From: UBA2402 sp037139735
Lineage (GTDB): Bacteria > Planctomycetota > Phycisphaerae > Phycisphaerales > UBA1924
Direction of reading: 5' to 3'
DNA: 36,920 nucleotides
Assembly: GCA_037139735.1 (NCBI GenBank)
Contig: JBAXFU010000023.1
Span: forward strand, 1 to 36,920
In this document: positions 21,543-29,080 of the stretch, piece after piece
Layout: each line of letters begins with the position of its first letter
Numbering within the stretch: the first letter of the stretch is position 1
The notes under the pieces: model-generated
Databases searched by the model: none
Told to the model about the DNA's origin: nothing
Seen by the model: only the letters and a program-made list of their open reading frames with translations
Translations under genes and position numbers: made by a program

Positions 21543-22712
21543 TCACAGAAGTTTGACCAGGTCCGGCGGATGCCACGCGATGAAGAACGCAGCCGTCGCG
21601 GCGAGCATCAGTCCCGCGCCGGTCAAGATCGCGGCTTCGGTGGCGAGCAGCAGCACGACCTTGACGCGGGAGACGCCCAGCCGCTCGAGGGTCTGGAGTT
21701 CGCGGCCTCTGGCCCTGGCCGACATGGCGAGGATCGTGCCCACCAGCAGCGAGGTGAGCACGGACACGGCCGCGGCGATGACGTTGGCGGCCCGGGCGAA
21801 CCTTGCCACGTGGCCCATGATTTCGCGGACGGCTTCGCCCGGTTCCACCGCCTGGAGCTTGTCGCCTGCGTTGATTCGAGACCGGAGCAGGGTTCGGTCG
21901 CGGTCATCGAGCGAGAGACCGACGATGGCAGTGAGCGGAAGCGTCGTCTCGTCGGCGTGGAGGTGAAGCGAGGAGGCGTTGGCGGGGGTGACTTCGTTGT
22001 CCTCGACGAGCGCTTCGCTGACGACGACGCGCTCCCGGGCGCGTTCGAGGAGGAGCGATTCGGGAATCACGCGGGCCGCGTCGGCGTGGCCGTGGGAGAG
22101 TCCGGAGAGCAGCCACGCGGTCTTGATGTCGGTGAAGATGGCGTCGTCGTCCGGTGTGCCCGTCGGCCGGAGCGTTCCCGTGATGCGCAGGCGGATCGAG
22201 GCGGGGGCGGCGATGGCGAGGGAGGCGACCTGATCGGAGTGCACGAACGAGCCGGCGACGGTTCCGAGCCGAGCGGCGGCGCGGGCGCCGATGACGGCCT
22301 GCCCCACGAGCGTCGGCAGGCGACCGGTCGCGAGGGCGGCGTGCCGCGTCTCGAGGTAGTCGAGCGGGGTCGCGACGACGGGCACGCCGCCGGCGGTGTG
22401 CTGGACGTTGACGGGCAGGAGTCTTCCGGGGAAGTCGGCGTCGAGGCGTTTCCAGTCTCCCATGGTGACCGGACGGATGCGAGCGGGGCGGAAGTAGAGG
22501 GCGGCCAGCACGAGGTCGATTCGCCCGCCAAGGCCGCCGATCACCAGCGAGGTGGAGTCGGCCCGACGCAGCAGGGCCGACTCGAGCGAGGACGCGATGA
22601 TCGAGGTGGCCACGGGGATGAAGGCGGCGACGGCGATGGAGACGACGATCAGGGCCGATCGGAGGCGAGCGTGAAGCGCGTGGGCGAGCGAGAGCCGCAG
22701 GATGCCGCTCAT
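21543..22712 (-). CDS. FtsX/LolE-like ABC transporter permease
   Basis: The 389-residue membrane protein has the MacB/FtsX permease layout. A first transmembrane segment lies near residues 12-35 (LRSALIVVSIAVAAFIPVAT). A large extracytoplasmic domain of about 220 residues follows, and the C-terminal membrane segments include VIAAAVSVLTSLLVGTILA and LLATEAAILTGAGLMLAATA, with the coupling segment RARGRELQTLERLGVSRVKV between them. The start at MSGILRLS was chosen because its ATG overlaps the stop of the ATPase gene (ATGA). Such permeases normally work as extruders or mechanotransmitters and not as importers, so pairing with a ZnuA-like binding protein is unusual. The C-terminus ends soon after the last membrane segment. 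Confidence 0.87.
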   Translation of the reverse strand: MSGILRLSLAHALHARLRSALIVVSIAVAAFIPVATSIIASSLESALLRRADSTSLVIGGLGGRIDLVLAALYFRPARIRPVTMGDWKRLDADFPGRLLPVNVQHTAGGVPVVATPLDYLETRHAALATGRLPTLVGQAVIGARAAARLGTVAGSFVHSDQVASLAIAAPASIRLRITGTLRPTGTPDDDAIFTDIKTAWLLSGLSHGHADAARVIPESLLLERARERVVVSEALVEDNEVTPANASSLHLHADETTLPLTAIVGLSLDDRDRTLLRSRINAGDKLQAVEPGEAVREIMGHVARFARAANVIAAAVSVLTSLLVGTILAMSARARGRELQTLERLGVSRVKVVLLLATEAAILTGAGLMLAATAAFFIAWHPPDLVKLL

Positions 22713-23398
22713 CGCGACGCCTCCGTGCGGGCCCGAAGGTCGGCGATGTCGACGACCCGGTCGAAGGCGCCGAGCGAATCGTGTCGGTGGGTGCTCATGA
22801 GAAGCGCGGCGCGGTGGGCGCGGGCGTGCTCGAGGAGCATGGCGGTGACGATGTCGGCGTTGACGGGGTCGAGGTTGCCGGTGGGCTCGTCGCAGAGCAG
22901 GGCCACGGGCCTTGTCGCGAGCGCGCGGCACGCGGCGACGCGTTGACGTTCGCCCTGCGAGAGGGCGGCGGGCTTGCGGTCGAGGAGCCGGGCGATGCCC
23001 GCGGCTGCGGCGAGACGCTCGGCCTCCGCGGCGAGGGCGAGCCCGTCGATCGAGGCGTCGAGGCGTGCGGCGAGCGTGATGTTGTCTCGCACCGTGAGAT
23101 ACTCGAGCAACTCGAACTCCTGGAAGACCATGCCGACGCGTCGCAGTCGCATCTCGCGGCGGAACGCCGCGGTTTCTCGCGCGAGGTCGTGCCCCGCCAG
23201 ACGGACCGAGCCCGACGTGGCGAGAAGCACGCCGCCCGCGAGCAGGAGCATGGTCGACTTCCCCGAGCCGCTGGGTCCGATGAGGGCGACGCGTTCGCCC
23301 GGGGCGACCACGAGGGACGGCACGTCGAGGGCGAACACGTCGGTGCCCGCGTAGGCGAATCGGACATGGTCGAACTCGATCACTTGTCGGGCTTCCAT
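22709..23398 (-). CDS. ABC transporter ATP-binding protein (LolD/MacB class)
   Basis: The 229-residue ATPase has Walker A GPSGSGKST (41-49), the Q-loop region VGMVFQEFELL, signature LSQGERQR, Walker B ALLCDEPTGNLDP and the switch His in LLMSTHRHD. The LDP after Walker B and the size are typical of the LolD/MacB/FtsE class that partners with FtsX-like permeases, matching the next gene. The start at MEARQVIEFDHVRFAYAG overlaps the 3' end of the upstream membrane-protein gene by 19 bases, and its stop overlaps the permease start, so the genes are translationally coupled. Confidence 0.94.
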   Translation of the reverse strand: MEARQVIEFDHVRFAYAGTDVFALDVPSLVVAPGERVALIGPSGSGKSTMLLLAGGVLLATSGSVRLAGHDLARETAAFRREMRLRRVGMVFQEFELLEYLTVRDNITLAARLDASIDGLALAAEAERLAAAAGIARLLDRKPAALSQGERQRVAACRALATRPVALLCDEPTGNLDPVNADIVTAMLLEHARAHRAALLMSTHRHDSLGAFDRVVDIADLRARTEASR

Positions 23399-24765
23399 GG
23401 GGTCGAGCGTGCCGGCGGGCCCGGGGGTGATCCAGCCGGATCGGGCGGAGTCGCCGCCGCCGCGGCCGGGGAGATCGCGGCTTGATCGGCGGTGGGGATG
23501 CGGCGTTGGGCGGTCATGGATGCCTCGACGATCCGCCATCCCTGGGGGCGGGGCGCGAGCGCGAACGTGGCACGGTGTTCGTTGCGGCGTTCGTGCGAGT
23601 GTCCCCAGTGGTAGACCACGCCGTCGACCGTCCACGTCGCGTCGATCCGCACGCGATCGGGCGGCGCGTCGTGGAGCACGCGGGCCTCGATCATGTCGAG
23701 CGAGCGGACGCGGGAGACGGCTCCCCCTTCCTCCTGCATCACCAGACTGCGGTAGATCTGCTCGTGCAGGTTCGAGAGGATGGGACCATCGACGCTGCGG
23801 GCCAGGGCGTCGAAGACCTCGGTGTCCCTGGTGAAGTCGAAGGCGCGATAGATGTTCTCGTGGAGCGGACGGAAGATGGCCAAGGCCTGCGCGTCGTCGA
23901 GCGAGAGGTCCCCAGCGGGACGAAGGGTCGCGGTCCAGGCCGCCCACGCCACCGCCACGGCGCCGGTCATCACGGCGAATCGTCCGGCCAGGCGAGCGAC
24001 AGGGCGGGCGGGCCGGACGCCAAGGCCGATGGCGATGGCGAGGAGGCCGACCGTCGCAGGGAGGATGGCGGCCCCGCGGCCGGCGGGATCGGGGGGCGGA
24101 GGAACCGCAGCGAGCCGGTCGGGCGCGGCCTGCGGCGCGTGCCACGTGTACTCGGGCTCGGTGCGGGTGAGGCGGATCAACTCGAAGGAGGGCCCGGCGG
24201 TGAGGATGGCCTCGACATCGGAGAAGGGGGCGACGTCGCCTTCGAGCCGAACGAAGTCGCGGGGGAAGGTGCCCCATTGGAGCGAGATCGATCCGGGGCG
24301 CGACTTGCTCGGGTAGTGGATGCGGACGTGGACTTGAGGGATGAGCAGCGCGGGGTTTGGCACGAAGCCCGGGCGGGTTTCGGGCTCGGGCTCGATGACG
24401 CGGATGGACTCGATGCGAGGGGCGACCTCGACGCGATCGATGAGCAGCCGGTTGGGTCGGTCGAAAAGCGCCGTCATAGCGCCCTCGCGGGCGCCGCCGA
24501 AGTACTCGGCCATGGAGCCGGAGAGCGAGTCGGCCTCCGCCGGTTCGATGCGGTCGCGGGCCGCCCTGGTCGATCGCACGAGTTGATCGACGAAGAGCAG
24601 GTTCATGAGGCAGTCCATGTGGACGCCGTCGGGTTGCACGGAGATGCGCACGTCGGCGTGGGCGCCTGGCTTGGGGTGGGCGTGCGCCGACGGCACGAAC
24701 GCGGCGAGGGAGGCGAGGAGAAGGGCGAGCCAACGTCGCGGGGATGATGACGGAGCGGGGGCCAA
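23380..24765 (-). CDS. Exported/membrane protein of unknown function, first gene of the metal-ABC operon
   Basis: I do not recognise a family for this 461-residue protein. It has an N-terminal signal peptide (RRWLALLLASLAAFVPSAHA, then HPKPGAHADV), an extracytoplasmic region of about 200 residues, two probable membrane segments near residues 233-278 (ILPATVGLLAIAIGLGV and FAVMTGAVAVAWAAW), then a soluble C-terminal domain with a His-rich stretch (VYHWGHSHERRNEH) and a proline-rich tail. Histidines at the mature N-terminus and in the C-terminal domain could bind metal, which fits the ZnuA-like gene downstream. The only usable start in frame is TTG at 24765, which sits in the T-run of the upstream terminator. 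No Shine-Dalgarno is seen, so the start is uncertain. Its end overlaps the ATPase gene by 19 bases. Confidence 0.72.
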   Translation of the reverse strand: MAPAPSSSPRRWLALLLASLAAFVPSAHAHPKPGAHADVRISVQPDGVHMDCLMNLLFVDQLVRSTRAARDRIEPAEADSLSGSMAEYFGGAREGAMTALFDRPNRLLIDRVEVAPRIESIRVIEPEPETRPGFVPNPALLIPQVHVRIHYPSKSRPGSISLQWGTFPRDFVRLEGDVAPFSDVEAILTAGPSFELIRLTRTEPEYTWHAPQAAPDRLAAVPPPPDPAGRGAAILPATVGLLAIAIGLGVRPARPVARLAGRFAVMTGAVAVAWAAWTATLRPAGDLSLDDAQALAIFRPLHENIYRAFDFTRDTEVFDALARSVDGPILSNLHEQIYRSLVMQEEGGAVSRVRSLDMIEARVLHDAPPDRVRIDATWTVDGVVYHWGHSHERRNEHRATFALAPRPQGWRIVEASMTAQRRIPTADQAAISPAAAAATPPDPAGSPPGPPARSTPWKPDK

Positions 24766-24798
24766 AAGCGTCGCCCCGGCCGGCAGGCCGGGGCGACG
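24764..24798 (-). terminator. Intrinsic terminator after the large dockerin protein gene
   Basis: CGTCGCCCCGGCC and GGCCGGGGCGACG form a perfect 13-bp stem with a 4-base loop, followed on the minus strand by C then TTTT. It lies 49 bases after the stop of the large dockerin protein gene. The TTTT run contains the apparent TTG start codon of the next gene, so the element may also control entry into that operon. Confidence 0.8.
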
Positions 24799-24846
24799 GG
24801 AGTGTCGAAGGAGGGGAGGTCCGATGGACCAGCCCCGGAAGCGGGC

Positions 24847-27800
24847 TCAGCAGCCGCCCGCGGTCCACACGCCGAAGAAGGACTCGATGTCGCCGCCGTC
24901 GATGCCTCCGTCGAGGTTGGCATCGCCGCAGGACGCGCCGGAGGCCCAGGCGCTGAAGAAGGCCTCGATGTCGGCGCCGTCGACGCCGCCATCGTTGTTG
25001 AAGTCGGCGGCGCAGGCCGGGCAGGGGTTGGAGCCGATCTCGCCGGTCAGGGCGAGGTCGGCGAGGGCCCACCAGCCCGAGACGCCGTCATTGAAGCGGA
25101 CGCGGACGTTGGTGGCGCCGAAGGGGTTGTTGAGGGGGATGGAGACGAGCTCGTCGCCGGCCGTCGGCTTGCTGGCGGCGTTCCACGAGAGGACGCGGGT
25201 GAAGGCTGCGCCGTTGTAGGAAACCTCGATGCTCGAGGCGTGGCCGGGCATGGAGGCCCAGCTGCTGCGGAAGGAGAGGACGAGGGAGTAGGGGTTCAGC
25301 GAGCCGATGTCGTAGGCGGGCATGTTGAGGCGAGCGAAGCCGCCGCAGCCCGACTGGTCCATGTCGTTGATGAACGCGGTGGGCGCGCCGAAGGCGTCGC
25401 GACCCTCGCCGCCCGCCATCGCCCAGGCGTCGGTGAGCCAGGCGTTGAAGCCGTAGAAGTCGCCACCCGCGGAGCAGCCGGAGAGGCCCGCGTTGTCGAC
25501 CGCGAGGTTGCCGCCCTGAGCGGCGACGGTCGAGAAGTAGGAGCACTCGGCGACGGGGGGACGCTCGGTCGGAGCGGCCTGCATGCCGGGCACGCGATCG
25601 AAGTTCTCGGTGAAGACGGCCGCGCCGTTCACGTTGAAGGCGACGTTGTCGATGGCCCACCACCAGTCGTTGCGCGCCTTGGTGAGGGAGAACTCGAAGC
25701 GGACGGACGACGCGCCCGCCGGAGCCTGCAGCGCCGACGAGGGGATCGACACGGACTCGTTGGTGCTATCGGGCTTGAAGAAGGGGCCGTTCTCGTCGGA
25801 GTCCCAGTGGAGGACGTCGAAAGCGAGTTCGTCGGCTCCGACGGTGTAGATGGCGCGGACCATGGCGGTCTGGTTGTTGAGGCGGGCCGCGGGGTCGGCG
25901 TTGCAGGAGCAGCCGTCGTCGAAGCCCTCGGGACGCCACGAGGAATCAAAGTTGAGCGAAGCGTTCAGCGAGCCGGCGGGCAGGGAGATCGAAGGCGTGG
26001 TGAGGAACGCGTTGAACTCGCTGCGGTTGTTGGCGAAGTCGTCCCACTCATCGGGGTCGGCGATGGCGACGAAGCCCTTGCCCTTGGTGAACTCCTCTCG
26101 GAGCTGCGTGTCGACCTGGGTCGACCACCAGCTGCGCGAGGCGAACGACCAGCCGCGCCATTCGGGGCGACCGCACTCGGCGGGGCAGCCGCCCGAGGGG
26201 AGGAACTGGCTGGCCCAGCCCGTCGGCGGCAGGGGCGACCACGGGGCGAAGCAGGCCGGGTAGTCGGTGCTGCCGGCCACCGCCATGTTCTCGCGGAGCG
26301 GCGTGATTCCGGCCACGGGCACCTGCGCGACGCCCTCGAAGACGGAGAGGTTGTCGATGGCCCACCACCAGTTGTTGCCCGCCTCGTAGCGGAACTTGAG
26401 GGTGACGGCGGTGGCCCCCGCGGGGACCAAGAGGCCGGCGGCGATCCGCTCGTTGACGGCGTCCTGCTTGAAGAAGGGGCTGCTGGGGTTGGACTCGAAG
26501 CGGAGCACCTCGCTGACGGTGTTCGCCGGGTCGTTGTACTGCGCCACCAGCCACGCGGTCTGACCCGATTCCCAACGCCAGCTCGAATCGAAGGTCAGCA
26601 CGAGCAGCGAGCCGATGCGACCGGAGATGTCGATGACGGGTGTCGAGAGCGTCGTGTCGAGCTTGCCGGCAAGGTGGCGGATGTCATCGAACTCGTCGCC
26701 GTCGGCCACCGCGAGCAGGCCGCTGGAGTTCGTGAACGCGTTGCCGTTGGGGCCGCCGCTGGCGCAGCGCCAGAAGTTGCGATCGACGAAGCTCCAGCCC
26801 CGCCAGTCGGGAACGCCGTTGAGCGCGCCGGGGGCCGGGTCGAAGGCGGGGCTGGCGACCGTGACGCCCACGCCGTTGGGGCCGGCGTGGGTGTGGGTGA
26901 AGTCGCCGCAGTAGGTGATGCCGCAACCGGTGGGGAGTTCGTCGACCGGCGGCTCGAGGACCACGCCTTCGAAGCCCTCGGTGAAGAGGGTGGCGAGGCC
27001 GCCCGCGGCGCTGCCGGTGACGCTCAGGTTGTCGATGGCCCACCACCAGTCGTTGCCCGCGTTGGTGAGGGAGAACTCGAACTTGACGGCGGTGGCGCCG
27101 GCGGGGACCTGCAGGGCGGCGGCGTCGAGGATCACGGTCTCGTTGGTGCTGTCGGGGTGGAAGAAGGGACCTTCGGTGTTGGAGTCCCACTGCAGGACGG
27201 TGACCGGGGCCTGCGCCACGCCGCCCACGGTGTAGGTCGCGCGGATCTTCGCCGTCTGATTGTTCGTGCCGTCGCCGTCGTCGAAGCCTTCGGGCCGCCA
27301 CGAGGAGTCGAAGGTGAAGGAGAGGGAGGCGGCGTCGACGCTCGAGAGGTTGATGGCGGGCGTCGACATGAAGGCGTTGAAGAACCCGCAGTTGTCAACC
27401 GGGCCGCCCTTGTCATCCCATTCGTCGGGATCGGCGATGGCCACGTTGCCGACGCCCTTGGTGAACTGGCTGCGGTTCTGGTCGCCCGCGACGCGGACCC
27501 AGAAGGCCTTGTTGGCGAAGCTCCATCCCTCCCACTCGCGCACGCCCGCGGTGGGGCTGCAGGTGGAGCAACGGGTGGAGGGCGACGTGCAGGAGCGCGT
27601 GCGGCACTCGAAGGTCGGCACGCCGCAACCCGTCCACGACCACCCGGCGGGCGGGTTGTGCGTGAATGAAGGCCCGTTGCCGCTGCACGCGGAGGTCACG
27701 CGGGGGTCGCCGGAGAGCTGGTTGCGGACGGCGGAATCGAAGTTCTCGCTGTAGAAGACGGTCTGGGCGAGCGAGCTCGCCGCGGGGATGGCGAGGCCAG

Positions 27801-27855
27801 CGAGTGCGCTGAGCAGCGACGCGCTACGGAGGAATCGTCCGGCGTTGGGGATCAT
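24847..27855 (-). CDS. Large secreted multi-module protein with C-terminal GC-type dockerin
   Basis: The 1002-residue product has a signal peptide (about residues 1-31, ending SSLAQ). It contains four related beta-rich modules of about 220-250 residues. The first three share a W-x-GWSF-x-(5)-W motif, a segment like GxxAIADPDEWDD, FDSSWR, a VPAGATAV-type strand and the sequence WWWAIDN. The fourth ends in the degenerate GWWALADLAL. These resemble MAM/LamG-like jelly-rolls, and no catalytic residues are evident. The first module has a Cys-rich insertion. The last 55 residues form a two-loop dockerin (DFNNDGGVDGADIEAFF, DANLDGGIDGGDIESFF) ending AGGC, like the dockerin protein at 7.1 kb. The ATG at 27855 was chosen because GGAG lies 8 bases upstream; a GTG immediately before it is also in frame. 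Substrate and location are unknown beyond being exported. Confidence 0.86.
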   Translation of the reverse strand: MIPNAGRFLRSASLLSALAGLAIPAASSLAQTVFYSENFDSAVRNQLSGDPRVTSACSGNGPSFTHNPPAGWSWTGCGVPTFECRTRSCTSPSTRCSTCSPTAGVREWEGWSFANKAFWVRVAGDQNRSQFTKGVGNVAIADPDEWDDKGGPVDNCGFFNAFMSTPAINLSSVDAASLSFTFDSSWRPEGFDDGDGTNNQTAKIRATYTVGGVAQAPVTVLQWDSNTEGPFFHPDSTNETVILDAAALQVPAGATAVKFEFSLTNAGNDWWWAIDNLSVTGSAAGGLATLFTEGFEGVVLEPPVDELPTGCGITYCGDFTHTHAGPNGVGVTVASPAFDPAPGALNGVPDWRGWSFVDRNFWRCASGGPNGNAFTNSSGLLAVADGDEFDDIRHLAGKLDTTLSTPVIDISGRIGSLLVLTFDSSWRWESGQTAWLVAQYNDPANTVSEVLRFESNPSSPFFKQDAVNERIAAGLLVPAGATAVTLKFRYEAGNNWWWAIDNLSVFEGVAQVPVAGITPLRENMAVAGSTDYPACFAPWSPLPPTGWASQFLPSGGCPAECGRPEWRGWSFASRSWWSTQVDTQLREEFTKGKGFVAIADPDEWDDFANNRSEFNAFLTTPSISLPAGSLNASLNFDSSWRPEGFDDGCSCNADPAARLNNQTAMVRAIYTVGADELAFDVLHWDSDENGPFFKPDSTNESVSIPSSALQAPAGASSVRFEFSLTKARNDWWWAIDNVAFNVNGAAVFTENFDRVPGMQAAPTERPPVAECSYFSTVAAQGGNLAVDNAGLSGCSAGGDFYGFNAWLTDAWAMAGGEGRDAFGAPTAFINDMDQSGCGGFARLNMPAYDIGSLNPYSLVLSFRSSWASMPGHASSIEVSYNGAAFTRVLSWNAASKPTAGDELVSIPLNNPFGATNVRVRFNDGVSGWWALADLALTGEIGSNPCPACAADFNNDGGVDGADIEAFFSAWASGASCGDANLDGGIDGGDIESFFGVWTAGGC

Positions 27856-28123
27856 CACTCTTTCTCCACTGTGCTTGATGACGCGAGCGAGAAGGCGTCG
27901 ACGTTCGACACCCGTCCGCTCGGCTTCCAGAGTTTACTTGAGCCGAAACGATTCGCGATCTCGCGAGCGTCAAACTCGCTTCAATGGTTGGTTAGGCCCT
28001 CGCGAAGGAGGCATGCGCATCCTTTGCGCAAGCTTGATTCGAAGCTGAACCGACCGCGAAGGTTGTTCACTATTCTGGATCGTCGACAAGGACCGCGACA
28101 TCGCCACCCCGCATGGAGCCGAC
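27856..28123. other. Divergent intergenic region of dockerin protein and pseudopilin genes
   Basis: This gap has lower GC than its surroundings and should contain both promoters. On the minus strand TAAACT at 27936-27931 is a plausible -10 box for the dockerin protein gene, about 75 bases upstream of its start. On the plus strand TATTCT at 28071-28076 is a plausible -10 for the pseudopilin gene. No coding sequence or stable RNA was recognised. Confidence 0.4.
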
Positions 28124-29041
28124 ATGATCGTGCACCGACTTCGTCACGCCCGCCGCGCCTTCACGCTGATCGAACTGCTGGTTGTCATCGCGGTGATCGC
28201 GCTGCTCATCAGCCTGCTGCTGCCCGCCCTGGGCAAGGCCCGCGAGTCGGGGCGGCAGGTGATCTGCCTCAACAACGGGCGGCAGATCTTCTCGGGGATC
28301 TCGCAGTACATCGCCGACTTCAAGGAGTATCACCACGCCAAGCGGCTCAACTACGGCATCCGCTTCGCCCGCATCAACCCGTCGGGCCCGTACGACTCGG
28401 TCAACCTCCGCCTGCTGCGCCCTTACGTCCCCAACTTCACCTCCGACGGCGCCGACACCGACTACGCCTACTGGGGTTCGATCTACGACAGCTACTTCGG
28501 CATCTCGATCGATCCGGCCTGGTACACCGCCCGCATGCCGTGGGTCTCCATGACCAACCCGCCCTTCCCCGGTTGGAAGATGTGGCGTTGCCCGTCGGCG
28601 AAGTTGATGGATCCGTATCCCGACGGCACGCAGTTCGATCCCGACCACATGTACCAGAGCTACGGCTTCAACGGCGTCGAGAGGAACCTTCCGGGCACCA
28701 ACAAGGCCGCGCCCCTGTGGTGGAAGCGGGTGTACGCCCCCGAGTACGGCCGCGTCGTCTCCAAGCCCAGCCGCCTGAGCGAGATCATCCAGCCCTCGGC
28801 CCTGATCATGTTCCAGGACGCGTTCGAGCACATGCTCGACGCCAACGGCGACACGCTCAACGACCTCTCCCAGTACAACCCCGACGTCGATCAGGGCGAT
28901 CCGCGGTTCCGCGACTGGCAGAAGGAGTACTTCCGCCACAACCTGGGTTGCAACACGACCTGGGGCGACGGCCACGTTCGGGCGGTCGGCAAGATCGAGT
29001 ACAACGAGGCCCTGCCCATGTACACGGGCTTCATCAACTGA
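28124..29041 (+). CDS. Prepilin-like protein with H-X9-DG motif (type II pseudopilin family)
   Basis: The 305-residue product has the type IV prepilin N-terminus: a short basic leader followed by RRAFTLIELLVVIAVIALLISLLLPALGKARE. The expected peptidase cleavage is before FTLIE, and the Glu at +5 is present. The C-terminal part ends with RHNLGCNTTWGDGHVRAVG, in which His is followed by nine residues and then DG; this is the H-X9-DG signature of a prepilin subfamily expanded in planctomycetes. A Shine-Dalgarno (GGAG) lies 5 bases before the ATG. Such proteins exist in many copies per planctomycete genome. Their cargo or role is mostly unknown, and they may be substrates or tips of the secretion system whose ATPase and secretin are also in this window. 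Confidence 0.9.
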   Translation: MIVHRLRHARRAFTLIELLVVIAVIALLISLLLPALGKARESGRQVICLNNGRQIFSGISQYIADFKEYHHAKRLNYGIRFARINPSGPYDSVNLRLLRPYVPNFTSDGADTDYAYWGSIYDSYFGISIDPAWYTARMPWVSMTNPPFPGWKMWRCPSAKLMDPYPDGTQFDPDHMYQSYGFNGVERNLPGTNKAAPLWWKRVYAPEYGRVVSKPSRLSEIIQPSALIMFQDAFEHMLDANGDTLNDLSQYNPDVDQGDPRFRDWQKEYFRHNLGCNTTWGDGHVRAVGKIEYNEALPMYTGFIN

Positions 29042-29080
29042 TCCGAGGCGTTTGGGCGCCCGAACTCCGAGGGATCACCA

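Noticed and set aside
24802..27669. A 955-codon plus-strand open frame antisense to the large dockerin protein
   Set aside because: Composition is Gly/Val/Glu/Asp-rich without motifs, and the minus-strand frame has a signal peptide, repeated modules and a dockerin.
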